Below, piece after piece: positions 8,726 through 17,639 of a stretch of 64,000 bases of DNA. A program made the position numbers and the translations under genes. The first letter of the stretch is position 1, and each line of letters starts with the position of its first letter. The DNA comes from Lachnospiraceae bacterium (GTDB lineage: Bacteria > Bacillota > Clostridia > Lachnospirales > Lachnospiraceae), in assembly GCA_030537145.1 (NCBI GenBank), contig JAUNON010000007.1, positions 1-64,000 of the forward strand, read 5' to 3'. Under the pieces are notes generated by a model. It did no database searches. It saw only the letters and a program-made list of their open reading frames with translations, and was not told where the DNA came from.

Positions 8726-10159
8726 ATGAAGAAAGAGCTGCTTCGAATCACGAATCTGAACTGTCAGTATAAAACGGTAAAATATATGGTAGGGATCAAT
8801 ATCTGCCTGCTGGAAGATGAATGTGTGGGCTTTCTGGGGCTTTCGGATTCCGGAAAGGATTTTTTGATTGATTTTATCTGCGGGGATGTGGAAGAGGATA
8901 TCCGGAGTGCGCATTTTTATCTTGAAGGCCGCAGGATTACCGGAAATGAAGAAATAAAACGAACCGTATATCATATGAAGGAATCGAATTTTGTATTGGA
9001 TCAATGGACGGTTGCCGAATACATCGGTCTTGTGGGGGAGGGCTGGCTGTGGATGGACCGGCAGCAAAAGGCGCAGATGAATAAAACAGAAGCCTATTTC
9101 AGAGATCTGGGGCTGGATATGGATTCAACCAGGAAACTGGGAAATCTCAGTGAAATGGAAAAACGTATCGTGGATCTGGTAAAGATGATCAGCCGGGGAA
9201 GTAAGATCATTATTATTGATGATGATTTTGAAGGAATGCCTCCTCAGGATATCGAAGAGTTTAACCGGGTGCTGCGGCTGGTAATGAAAAAATACAGAAT
9301 GGCGGCTGTTTTGAACCTCCGTTCATCGAGACTGATGATGAAATATCTGGACAGGTATATTTTTTTCCGGGATGGCAGAATTACCAAAAAGTGCAGAAGA
9401 GGCTTGATTCATTCTGATGAGCAGATTGATATTTTTCTTTTGGGAAAAACCAGGACGACCCGGAAAAAGGAATTGGATGCTTTTACCTACCGTGAAAATG
9501 AGGAGCACATTATAGGTCAGGAATGTGTTTACCGTGTTTGCAACCTTGAGCTGGAAAACGGAGAACAGGTCAGTCTTAGCTTTGAAAAAGGAAAAGTGAC
9601 CACTTTTTTAAGCTTAAATGATACGGAACGGGAACATTTATTTGACGTGCTTAGCGGAAGAACGCGGGATCATGGCACTTACTGGATCATCGGCAAAAAA
9701 CGGATAGATGCGGATAATGTATCAAGGTTTGTAAAATGCGGAGTGGTGTCTATTAAACAGCTTGGCAGCAGGGAGGAGGCCTTTTCCAATATGTCGGTTG
9801 GCGAGAACCTTTTGCTGCCGTCTCTGTGTAAAATTACGTCTGCAGATTATATTATGTTTGCCAGACAGATACAGAAAACAATAAACAGCAACAAAGAAAA
9901 TCTTACGGCGGATATGTCTGCTTTAATGAAGGATATGGAATTGAATGATTATGTGGCTCTTTCCATGGAGCGCTGGTATTTGTACAATCCCAGAGTCCTG
10001 ATTTTGCTGGATCCCTTTGATCAATGCGACTTTTATGGAATTTCTATTGTCAAATCTTATATCATTAAGCTGTCAAAAAGAGGAACTGCGGTGATTATTA
10101 TCAAGTCCCGGGAAGAATTTGTGGCGGATATTTCGGATGAAATCATCAATTTGAATTAA
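8726..10159 (+). CDS. Degenerate double-ABC ATPase-like protein
   Basis: At 477 residues this has the length and two-domain plan of sugar-importer ATPases such as RbsA, but the catalytic motifs have decayed. The first Walker A is GLSDSGKD (38-45) with Asp in place of the Ser/Thr; the signature is LSEME (141-145) instead of LSGG; Walker B reads IIIIDDD. In the second half the Walker A region (FLSLNDTEREHLF) has no glycine-lysine loop and Walker B ends LLDPFD. ATP hydrolysis is therefore doubtful. It sits two bases after the kinase gene and before the intact importer, so I infer a regulatory or sensing role linked to the two-component system. The frame itself is undamaged, which argues against a pseudogene. 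Confidence 0.75.
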   Translation: MKKELLRITNLNCQYKTVKYMVGINICLLEDECVGFLGLSDSGKDFLIDFICGDVEEDIRSAHFYLEGRRITGNEEIKRTVYHMKESNFVLDQWTVAEYIGLVGEGWLWMDRQQKAQMNKTEAYFRDLGLDMDSTRKLGNLSEMEKRIVDLVKMISRGSKIIIIDDDFEGMPPQDIEEFNRVLRLVMKKYRMAAVLNLRSSRLMMKYLDRYIFFRDGRITKKCRRGLIHSDEQIDIFLLGKTRTTRKKELDAFTYRENEEHIIGQECVYRVCNLELENGEQVSLSFEKGKVTTFLSLNDTEREHLFDVLSGRTRDHGTYWIIGKKRIDADNVSRFVKCGVVSIKQLGSREEAFSNMSVGENLLLPSLCKITSADYIMFARQIQKTINSNKENLTADMSALMKDMELNDYVALSMERWYLYNPRVLILLDPFDQCDFYGISIVKSYIIKLSKRGTAVIIIKSREEFVADISDEIINLN

Positions 10160-10228
10160 ACGGCAAAACGAGGGAAACGCCTGTCTGAAAGTTCTATAAA
10201 TATCCTACCTATTCTAAATTTTCCCACA

Positions 10229-10256
10229 TTGGATTAAAGTGATCCTATGGTAAAAT
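10229..10256 (+). promoter_or_regulatory. Probable promoter of the sugar importer operon
   Basis: TTGGAT (10229-10234), 16-base spacer, TAAAAT (10251-10256), followed by AAAGGAGGA before the binding-protein gene. The imperfect -35 would suit activation by the adjacent AraC-type regulator. Confidence 0.45.
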
Positions 10257-10292
10257 TAAATTATCTTAAATGAACGAAAAAGGAGGATAAAA

Positions 10293-11249
10293 ATGAAGAG
10301 AAAATTTGTAGCAGCTTTAGCAACTGTATCAGCCGTAGCAATGATGGGCGTTGGCAGCATGACTGCAAATGCAGCAGAGGATATGACCTTTGTAATCGTT
10401 CCGAAATGCGTACATGCATGGTTTGATGAAGTAAATAAGGGCGCTGTAAAAGAGGCAGAGGCTTTATCAGAAGCCATCGGCGCAAATATTACGATTGACT
10501 ATCGTGCACCGCAGAGCGCAGATGTGGCGGAACAGAACACCACACTGGAGCAGGCTGCAGCTACGCATCCGGATGGTATTGCACTTGACCCGGTTGACTA
10601 CGAGGGAAGCAAGGCGGTTATTGAGGAAATCCAGGCACAGGGCATTCCGGTGATCCTTTTTGATGCACCCAGCCCCGAGGGCAGCGGCCTTACCAGTGTA
10701 GGAAATGACTTCTCTGAGCAGGCTTCTCTGGCAGCGGAAGCGCTTGCTGAGCTGATCGGCGAAGAGGGCAAGGTAGCAGTTATGCAGGGCGCTCCTTCTG
10801 CTCCCAATCATGCAGAAAGATATCAGGCGCATCTGGATACGCTGGCTCAGTATCCCAATATTGAAGTAATCGATGGCGGCATTGATAATGATAATATTGA
10901 GGAAGCTCAGTCTCAGGCAGCAGCTATTTTGGCAGCAAATCCGGATCTGAAGGGATTTTTGAACTGTGATGCCTGCGGTTCTGGTGTTGCAGCGGCAATC
11001 GAAGAAGCCGGAAAAGCCGGAGAAGTGAAGTTCGTATCAATGGATAACCTGATTGAGATCCTGAACTATGTAAAGAGCGGCACAATTACTGCTACTTCTT
11101 CTACGATGCCGCAGGAGCAGGGCGCTTTCTCTGTATTGACACTGTTCCAGGCTTCCATGGGTATGACCATTCCGAAATCTGTTGATACAGGTATCGCCTA
11201 TATCGATGAAACAAATATTGATGAGTGGATTGCAATCGTTGGAGAATAA
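10293..11249 (+). CDS. Periplasmic-type sugar-binding protein of an ABC importer
   Basis: Solute receptor of the ribose/galactose-binding family (type I periplasmic fold), 318 residues. An N-terminal signal peptide runs from MKRKF through a hydrophobic core to TANA, with likely signal peptidase I cleavage after residue 27. There is no lipobox cysteine, which is unusual in a Gram-positive receptor. The mature part shows the family pattern DGIALDP, IPVILFDAPSPEG and VGNDFSEQASLAAEAL. A strong terminator follows at once, typical where the receptor must be made in excess over the transporter genes downstream. The operon content suggests a tetrose, tetritol or related ligand. Confidence 0.9.
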   Translation: MKRKFVAALATVSAVAMMGVGSMTANAAEDMTFVIVPKCVHAWFDEVNKGAVKEAEALSEAIGANITIDYRAPQSADVAEQNTTLEQAAATHPDGIALDPVDYEGSKAVIEEIQAQGIPVILFDAPSPEGSGLTSVGNDFSEQASLAAEALAELIGEEGKVAVMQGAPSAPNHAERYQAHLDTLAQYPNIEVIDGGIDNDNIEEAQSQAAAILAANPDLKGFLNCDACGSGVAAAIEEAGKAGEVKFVSMDNLIEILNYVKSGTITATSSTMPQEQGAFSVLTLFQASMGMTIPKSVDTGIAYIDETNIDEWIAIVGE

Positions 11250-11265
11250 TTGAATTTGAATGATG

Positions 11266-11315
11266 AAAAAGGGGCTTGTGACGGCGAATTAATTCAAGTC
11301 ACTGGCCCCTTTTTG
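11266..11315 (+). terminator. Intra-operon terminator after the binding-protein gene
   Basis: AAAAAGGGGC pairs with GCCCCTTTTT, with an inner GTGAC/GTCAC stem. It probably sets a high receptor-to-transporter ratio by partial read-through into the ATPase gene. Confidence 0.85.
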
Positions 11316-11359
11316 TTTCATAGACTATGAAACAAAAGCCCTGCGGGCAAACGATGCGC
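11314..11359 (+). repeat. Terminator-associated two-hairpin repeat, copy R1
   Basis: A 21-base perfect palindrome (arms TGTTTCATAG and CTATGAAACA) is followed by a small hairpin GCCCTGCGGGC and the conserved end GATGCGC. It starts inside the T-run of the preceding terminator and lies in the leader of the ATPase gene. Confidence 0.7.
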
Positions 11360-11413
11360 GGGGAGTTGATATGCCGAAGGCATTTTTATATAAACTGCAG
11401 AAGGAGTATGCCC

Positions 11414-12895
11414 ATGAAAGTATTAGAGGCCAAAAATATAACAAAGCTGTTTCCAGGCGTTGTTGCGTTGGATTCAGTCGACATAGCCTTTGAACCCGGC
11501 GAGATTCACGCAATCATAGGAGAAAACGGTGCGGGAAAAAGTACTTTGATAAAATGTTTAACAGGAGTCTATACACCGGAGACCGGGAATGTAGAAATTT
11601 GCGGCGAGGATGCGCTGAAGAATAGAGAGAAGTTCGGCAAGGTTGCGTATGTGCCGCAGGAAATTGATTTGTTTGGCTATATGTCGGTTGCTGAAAACCT
11701 GTTTATACCTTTTGAGAAATCAGGCTTTAAGGGAAGGGTGGATCAGAAGGCGCTGGAAAAAGCGGCGATTCCGCTTCTTGAAAAGTTTCACATTCCGGTA
11801 CGGCCGGATGAGTTAGTAAAGGATATTTCCGTATCCTCGCAGCAGCTTCTTCAGATTGCGCGGGCTACGGTTCATGAGGAATATGAGGTTTTGATGCTGG
11901 ATGAACCGACTACCAGTTTGACAGATAAGGATACGCAGGTTCTGTTCGACATTGTAAAGCAGATCAAGAAGGAAAATAAGGCGATTGTCTTTATTTCACA
12001 TAAGCTGGATGAGATTTTTGCACTGGCGGATGTAATTACTGTATTCCGGAACGGGAAAAAGGTGGCATATTCGGAATTGAATAAGGTAGACATCCCATGG
12101 GTTATCCGTCAAATGACCGGGCGGGAATTGGATCAGGATCAAAGATATTGTTCCAGTAAAGTGACAGATGAGGTGCTTCTGGAGGTGGAGGAGCTGACCG
12201 GCGAGCGCTTTCATAATATCAGCTTCAAGCTGCGCAAGGGTGAGATCCTTGGATTTTCCGGTCTGGTGGGTGCCGGCCGAAGCGAACTGATGCAGGCTAT
12301 TTTCGGTTATCTTCCGGTATATCAGGGAACGGTGCGAATGAATGGCCAGGAATGGAAGCTGGGTGATACAACCTATTCTGTAAATCATGGATTTATTTAT
12401 CTGCCGGAGGAAAGAAAACGGCAGGGAATTTTGCCGGTATTATCGATACGGGAAAATATATCCGTTTCTGTGCTGGACGACTTAAAAACCGGCTTCAGTA
12501 TTTCCAGAAAGAAAGAGGAGGAATTGGCGCAGCAGGTGATTCAGACCTACGACGTAAAGACTCCGGATACGGATAAAGAAATTCAGTTTCTAAGCGGCGG
12601 AAACCAGCAGAAGGTTATTATAGGCCGGGCAATGAGCTGTAATCCGCAGGTTCTGGTTTTTGATGAGCCGACAAAAGGAATTGATGTGGGAACAAAGGCA
12701 GAAATCTATCGTTTAATGAAAGAGCTTGCAGAAGAGAAGGGGATTGGAATTATTCTGATCTCATCAGAAATGGATGAGATCCGTAAATGCTCCAACCGTG
12801 TCATTACATTATATGAAGGCAAGCAGTCAGGAGAATTCGATATCAGTGCGGATAAGAATGAGATCCTGGGAGCCATCATTGGCGTAAATTCATAA
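11414..12895 (+). CDS. Sugar ABC importer ATP-binding protein, RbsA type
   Basis: Energises the sugar importer. Of 493 residues, the first ABC domain has Walker A GENGAGKST (36-44), a modified signature VSSQQLLQIARA and Walker B LMLDEPT. The second has the family's usual degenerate P-loop GLVGAGRSEL but a canonical LSGGNQQK and VFDEPTKGID. Start: ATG 11414 lies seven bases after AAGGAG; the open frame extends upstream to 11327 but that part is repeat DNA. Permease gene follows after 23 bases. Confidence 0.95.
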   Translation: MKVLEAKNITKLFPGVVALDSVDIAFEPGEIHAIIGENGAGKSTLIKCLTGVYTPETGNVEICGEDALKNREKFGKVAYVPQEIDLFGYMSVAENLFIPFEKSGFKGRVDQKALEKAAIPLLEKFHIPVRPDELVKDISVSSQQLLQIARATVHEEYEVLMLDEPTTSLTDKDTQVLFDIVKQIKKENKAIVFISHKLDEIFALADVITVFRNGKKVAYSELNKVDIPWVIRQMTGRELDQDQRYCSSKVTDEVLLEVEELTGERFHNISFKLRKGEILGFSGLVGAGRSELMQAIFGYLPVYQGTVRMNGQEWKLGDTTYSVNHGFIYLPEERKRQGILPVLSIRENISVSVLDDLKTGFSISRKKEEELAQQVIQTYDVKTPDTDKEIQFLSGGNQQKVIIGRAMSCNPQVLVFDEPTKGIDVGTKAEIYRLMKELAEEKGIGIILISSEMDEIRKCSNRVITLYEGKQSGEFDISADKNEILGAIIGVNS

Positions 12896-12918
12896 AGAGA
12901 GAGAGAGGTACAGTTATT

Positions 12919-13914
12919 ATGAAAGAAAAGAAATCAGGTAACGCACTGGTAAATGCGTTAAAAAAGAGTAATATGACTGCAATCGGTGCCGTACTGGTAA
13001 TCATGATCATTATTGCAAGTGTTGCTTCTCCGTATTTCCTTGATATCTACAATCTGCAGTCTGTTTTGCGGGATCTGGCATTTGTAGGGATGATCGGTGT
13101 TGCACAGTCGCTGCTGCTTCTGATCGGTGAATTGGATCTGTCTGTAGGTAAGGTGGCCTCTCTTTGCGGCATTCTTTCCGGTATGATGATGGTAAATTTG
13201 GGATGGAACTCATGGCTGTCCTTGCTGATTGCACTTGCCTGCGGTCTGCTCTTTGGTGCGATTAATGGTCTGATCATTACGAAGCTGAAATTAAATTCCA
13301 TGGTAGCCACGATCGGTATGCAGGGCGTATACGGCGGTATCAATCTGGTGCTGACCAAAGGAAAGGCGATTACCGGTATTCCGGAAAATATTTACTTTCT
13401 GGGAAAAGGAAGCCTGGGACCGTTCCCGTATCCGTTTATCATCTGTATCGTTGTACTGATTGTGATACTGTTTCTGGTTAAGAAAACCAAGACAGGACGT
13501 TATATTTACGCCATCGGCAACAGCCGTGAAGCGGCGAAGATCCTTGGCATCAATGTGGACAAGATCCGTGTTCTGATCTATTCCCTGGTTGGTTTGATTT
13601 CTGCTCTGGCCGGTATTTTGTATGTGGCCCGTCTTGGTTCTTCTCAGTCCTCCATCGGAGAGAACTGGCCGATGAACTCCATTGCGTCCTCGGTAATCGG
13701 CGGTGTGTCTCTGAACGGCGGTATTGGAAATCCTGCCGGAGCTCTGATCGGTGCTGCGATCATCAGTATTATTCAGAACATGATCGTGCTTCTGGGCGTT
13801 AATGTTTACTGGCAGTCAGCAGTCAGCGGCTTTGTTGTAGTGATTGCGATTTCCTTTAGCTCTATTTCTGAGATGGTCAGCCAGAGAAGGCAGAGAAAGA
13901 TTAAAGTCGGTTAA
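12919..13914 (+). CDS. Sugar ABC importer permease, RbsC type
   Basis: Integral membrane channel subunit of the importer, 331 residues, about nine to ten hydrophobic segments. Family hallmarks are GELDLSVGKVASLCG near residue 75, the cytoplasmic loop TGRYIYAIGNSREAAKILGI that contacts the ATPase, and IGGVSLNGGIG. Only one permease gene is present, so a homodimer is expected, as in ribose-type importers. GAGAGAGG precedes ATG 12919. Confidence 0.95.
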   Translation: MKEKKSGNALVNALKKSNMTAIGAVLVIMIIIASVASPYFLDIYNLQSVLRDLAFVGMIGVAQSLLLLIGELDLSVGKVASLCGILSGMMMVNLGWNSWLSLLIALACGLLFGAINGLIITKLKLNSMVATIGMQGVYGGINLVLTKGKAITGIPENIYFLGKGSLGPFPYPFIICIVVLIVILFLVKKTKTGRYIYAIGNSREAAKILGINVDKIRVLIYSLVGLISALAGILYVARLGSSQSSIGENWPMNSIASSVIGGVSLNGGIGNPAGALIGAAIISIIQNMIVLLGVNVYWQSAVSGFVVVIAISFSSISEMVSQRRQRKIKVG

Positions 13915-13938
13915 TAGGCTGTCAGTGGGGGGAAAGGT

Positions 13939-14829
13939 ATGAAGCTGGGATTAAATTTATCTTTTGCTATGAAACGTTGGCTGGAGCCGGAGCGGCTGGC
14001 GGCCATGATCAGGCAGGATTTTGGGATTGAGCATGTTCAGTTTTCCTGGGATTTTATTGATCCCTGGTGGCCCAGAGCGCAGCGGGATGTTCTGGCCGGG
14101 CATTTCCGGGAAGCATTTGAAACGGAAGGGGTTCACATTGACTGCACGTTCGGAGGATCTGCCAATTATGTGTTTGCGCACCTGTTGGCACCGGAGAAAG
14201 CCCAGAGGGATGCGGCGCTGATCTTTCTGAAAAGAGCCGCTGACCTGACGCTTGATCTGGGAGCAAGGGTGATGGGAACGCCTCTCGGAGGTTTGTCTTA
14301 TGACGATGCGAGAGATCCCCGGAGGCGTGAGCAGAGATATCGGGAGATGCTGGATTATGTAAGGGATCTGGCCGACTATGGAAAGGAAATAGGCCTGGAG
14401 GAAATCCAGATTGAACCTACGCCGGTGTTCGGAGAGATTCCGTATGACATTGAAGGATCGCTTCGGCTGATGGAGGATCTGAAGGATACTGCTGTTCCGG
14501 TGAAGCTGCTGATTGATTGGGGCCATGCGCTTTGCAGGCCGCTTTTGAAGGAGGAGGCAGATATTGAACTGTGGTTCCGGCGGTGCGCTCCCTATATTGG
14601 AGCCATTCATCTGCAGCAAATGGACGGTGAGTGGGACAGACACTGGGATTTTACGCATGAGGGCGGCATCATTACGCCGGAGCTGATCCTGCAGGCCACA
14701 CACAATGCCGGGCTGGATGACATCTATCAGTATCTGGAGGTTGTTACGATTTATGAAGAGGATGATGACCGTGTATATGAGGGTATGAAAAAAACAATGG
14801 ATCATCTTCACAGAGCGCTTGGCGTTTGA
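13939..14829 (+). CDS. Sugar-phosphate isomerase/epimerase (xylose-isomerase-like TIM barrel)
   Basis: Cytoplasmic metal-dependent isomerase or epimerase, 296 residues. Likely metal and substrate residues lie in IQIEPTPVFGE, LLIDWGHAL, GAIHLQQMDG and QYLEVVTIYEE at the barrel strand ends. The gene sits inside the importer operon with a DhaKL-type kinase, a triose-phosphate-isomerase homologue and RpiB homologues, the same isomerase classes as EryC, EryH and EryI of erythritol catabolism. I infer action on a tetrulose or its phosphate; the exact substrate is not readable from sequence. Confidence 0.82.
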   Translation: MKLGLNLSFAMKRWLEPERLAAMIRQDFGIEHVQFSWDFIDPWWPRAQRDVLAGHFREAFETEGVHIDCTFGGSANYVFAHLLAPEKAQRDAALIFLKRAADLTLDLGARVMGTPLGGLSYDDARDPRRREQRYREMLDYVRDLADYGKEIGLEEIQIEPTPVFGEIPYDIEGSLRLMEDLKDTAVPVKLLIDWGHALCRPLLKEEADIELWFRRCAPYIGAIHLQQMDGEWDRHWDFTHEGGIITPELILQATHNAGLDDIYQYLEVVTIYEEDDDRVYEGMKKTMDHLHRALGV

Positions 14830-14848
14830 GAAAGGAGGCAGAAAGGGC

Positions 14849-16591
14849 ATGAAAAAAATTTTAAATGCAGATGTATCCAATGTGGTGGAGGAGATGCTTT
14901 CCGGATATATTTCTGCGTATAAGAAATATTACAAAAAAATCGGTGACTACAACGCAATTATGTACAAGGGGCATCGGAAGGATAAGGTTGCACTGGTGAT
15001 CGGCGGCGGAAGCGGACATGAACCGCTGTTTTCGGGATACTGCGGTGCGGGCCTTGCAGATGCTGTGGCGTGTGGAAATATCTGTGCTTCTCCGAATCCG
15101 GAGCTGATCAGTGAAGCTGCAAAGGCAGTGGATCAGGGCAAAGGCGTGCTGTTTATTTACGGATGCTATGCAGGAGATAATCTTAATTTTGATATGGCGG
15201 AGGAGATCTGCCAGGCAGCGGGAATGAAAACGGCCCATGTGCGCGTATGGGACGACTGTGCGTCTGCTCCGAAGGAGAGAATTACGGACCGCCGCGGGAT
15301 TGCCGGTGATGTATTTGTAATCAAATGTGCAGGGGCAGCCTGTGATGCGGGACTGGATTTTGATGAGGTGGTGCGTATTGCTGAGAAAGCAAGAGATCAT
15401 ATCAATACGATCGGTCTGGCAACCTCACCGGGAACGCTTCCTGGGAATGACAAGCCCACCTTTGAGCTGGGGGAAAACGAAGTGGAATTCGGTATGGGGC
15501 TTCATGGAGAGCCGGGTATTGAGCGCACACAGATGAAGCCTGCAAATGAACTGGTGGACCGGATGTATTCCGAGCTGAAGGCGGAGATGGAGCTGAAGGA
15601 AGGCGATGAGATTGCCGTTCTTGTAAATGGGCTTGGCTCTACACCGCTGCTGGAACTGAACATTGTATATCATGAATTACATAAGCATTTTGTGAAGGAC
15701 GGACTGAAGGTCCATGACGCTGAGATTAAAACCTACTGTACCTGTATGGAAATGGGCGGTTTTTCCATTACGATACTGAAGCTGGATGAGGAATTGAAAA
15801 AATATCTGGATGCGCCCTGCTATTCTCCTTACTATGCCAAAGGTGAGCTGACCGGTGCAGTCTATTCGTCTGCGGAGGAAGAGGAAGAAGAACCGGAATT
15901 TGATGAAAATGATGTGGAAGAGGCGGAGATCGTCAGAAGCAAAGAGGGGGAATTGACGGCTCTGAATGCCGAGGATACCAGAAATATGCTGCTTTATGTG
16001 GCAGATAAGATTATTGCGAATAAGCCTTATCTGACCGAGATTGACAGCGCCATTGGAGACGGCGACCACGGAATCGGAATGGCAGGCGGAATGCAGAAGG
16101 CAAAGAAGAAGCTTTTAAAGATGGCAGGTGAGGAGAATGCTTATGCGCTCTTTGAGGCTGCAGGCCAGGCGATGCTGATGTCCATGGGAGGGGCAAGCGG
16201 CGTTATCTTCGGAAGCCTGTATCTGGCAGGCGCCAAGGGCATGAAGCCGCAGAAGGTAATTACAGCCGCAGATCTGGCTGAAATGGAGAGGAAGAGTCTG
16301 ACTGCCATTCAGGAAAGAGGAAAGGCAGAGGTAGGAGATAAGACGATGGTGGATGCGCTTGCACCTGCTGTGGAAGCGCTGGAGTCAAACAGCCAAAGGA
16401 GCCTTTTAGAAATGCTGAAGGCAGCAGAAGAGAGCGCAAGGCTGGGCGTGGAGAATACGAAAAATTATGTGGCGAAATTCGGCCGGGCAAAATCTCTTAT
16501 GGAGCGCGCTATCGGGCATCAGGATGCCGGAGCAACTTCGGTTTATCTGATTTTCCAGGGAATGAGAGAATTTGTGGAAGGTACGATCTAA
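14849..16591 (+). CDS. DhaK-DhaL fused keto-sugar kinase (dihydroxyacetone/erythrulose kinase family)
   Basis: ATP-dependent kinase, 580 residues. The DhaK part (about 1-330) has GGGSGHEPLF and the substrate-binding His219 in GLHGEPG, which forms a hemiaminal with the keto group. The DhaL part (about 365-580) has the Mg-ATP motif IGDGDHG near 405. A glutamate-rich linker joins the two. Such single-chain enzymes phosphorylate dihydroxyacetone, erythrulose or apulose. The neighbouring isomerases make erythrulose the best guess; the lack of an aldolase argues against the apulose route. Start ATG 14849 follows AAAGGAGG; the frame extends into the previous gene. Confidence 0.9.
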   Translation: MKKILNADVSNVVEEMLSGYISAYKKYYKKIGDYNAIMYKGHRKDKVALVIGGGSGHEPLFSGYCGAGLADAVACGNICASPNPELISEAAKAVDQGKGVLFIYGCYAGDNLNFDMAEEICQAAGMKTAHVRVWDDCASAPKERITDRRGIAGDVFVIKCAGAACDAGLDFDEVVRIAEKARDHINTIGLATSPGTLPGNDKPTFELGENEVEFGMGLHGEPGIERTQMKPANELVDRMYSELKAEMELKEGDEIAVLVNGLGSTPLLELNIVYHELHKHFVKDGLKVHDAEIKTYCTCMEMGGFSITILKLDEELKKYLDAPCYSPYYAKGELTGAVYSSAEEEEEEPEFDENDVEEAEIVRSKEGELTALNAEDTRNMLLYVADKIIANKPYLTEIDSAIGDGDHGIGMAGGMQKAKKKLLKMAGEENAYALFEAAGQAMLMSMGGASGVIFGSLYLAGAKGMKPQKVITAADLAEMERKSLTAIQERGKAEVGDKTMVDALAPAVEALESNSQRSLLEMLKAAEESARLGVENTKNYVAKFGRAKSLMERAIGHQDAGATSVYLIFQGMREFVEGTI

Positions 16592-16601
16592 GGAGGAAGC
16601 T

Positions 16602-17600
16602 ATGGCAGATCAGATTCGGTGGGGGATTTTAGGCTGCGCAGCCATTGCAAGGGTAAGAACCATTCCGGGCCTGCTTCAGGCGGAGAATGCGAAGCTTTAT
16701 GCAGTTGCAAGCCGCGGCATTGAAAAGGCGGAGGCATTCAAGAATGCTTACGGTGCCGAGAAGGCCTATGGTTCCTACGAAGCACTTCTGGCGGATGAAA
16801 GGGTGGAGGCAGTTTATATTCCTCTTCCCAATACCATGCATTGCGAATGGGTGGAGAAAGCGGCAAAGGCAGGTAAGCATGTTCTTTGTGAAAAGCCCTT
16901 GGCGGTCAGTGAGGAGCAGGCACGGTATATGTATCAGGTTTGTGAGGAAAATCATGTGCTTCTGATGGAGGCATTTGCGTACCGTCATGCCCCGCTGGTC
17001 CGGCGGGTAAAAGAAATCATAGATGCGGGTACCATTGGCAAAGTGAAATATCTGGAAGCCCACCTGACGGATGTATTGGAGGATATGGGGAATATTCGCA
17101 TGAACCGCAATCTGGGCGGCGGAGCCTTTTATGATATGGCCTGCTACAATGTGAGCGTGATCAGCTATCTGACCGGCAGGGAACCCATAAAGGTAAAAGC
17201 CTTTCAGGAGTGGGATGAGGAACGCGGAGTGGATCTGAGCAATACCTTTTTGCTCTGGTATGAGGACGGCACGCAGGCAGCAGGATATTCTTCTTTGAAT
17301 TCCTATGCAAGAGGCTATTATGCGGTGGTGGGCGAAAAGGGAAGGATTGAAGTTCCCTGTAATTTCAACTGCAGAAACCAGGTGAAATTTACGGTCAGCA
17401 CCGGAGGACATACGGACAATGTGGAGGTGCTGGATGAGGTATGCACAGAGTACACCGTAATGTGCCCGGATAACTATAGGCTGGAAATAGAGCAATTCGG
17501 CAGATGCATCCGTGAAGGAGAAAAGCCGTATATATCCCGGGAAGAAACCCTGCGCAATATCCGGATTCTGGACAGAGCGTTTGCGAGTGCAAGGGAATAA
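16602..17600 (+). CDS. Gfo/Idh/MocA-family oxidoreductase
   Basis: NAD(P)-dependent sugar or polyol dehydrogenase, 332 residues. The N-terminal Rossmann fold has GILGCAAIARVRTIPG and the family motif EKP at 97-99 (CEKPLAVSE). The C-terminal alpha/beta domain contains GGGAFYDMACYNVS, which positions the catalytic residue. A strong AAGGAGG precedes ATG 16602. In this operon it could oxidise a tetritol to a tetrulose or act on an aldose substrate. Its position after the kinase does not settle which. Confidence 0.87.
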   Translation: MADQIRWGILGCAAIARVRTIPGLLQAENAKLYAVASRGIEKAEAFKNAYGAEKAYGSYEALLADERVEAVYIPLPNTMHCEWVEKAAKAGKHVLCEKPLAVSEEQARYMYQVCEENHVLLMEAFAYRHAPLVRRVKEIIDAGTIGKVKYLEAHLTDVLEDMGNIRMNRNLGGGAFYDMACYNVSVISYLTGREPIKVKAFQEWDEERGVDLSNTFLLWYEDGTQAAGYSSLNSYARGYYAVVGEKGRIEVPCNFNCRNQVKFTVSTGGHTDNVEVLDEVCTEYTVMCPDNYRLEIEQFGRCIREGEKPYISREETLRNIRILDRAFASARE

Positions 17601-17639
17601 AATGCCGGATAAAAAAGGAATTTCGAGGAGGAATGAAAC

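Noticed and set aside
8726..10159. Pseudogene status for the degenerate ABC protein
   Set aside because: The frame is intact over 477 codons, has a good position in the operon and shows changes only at catalytic motifs.
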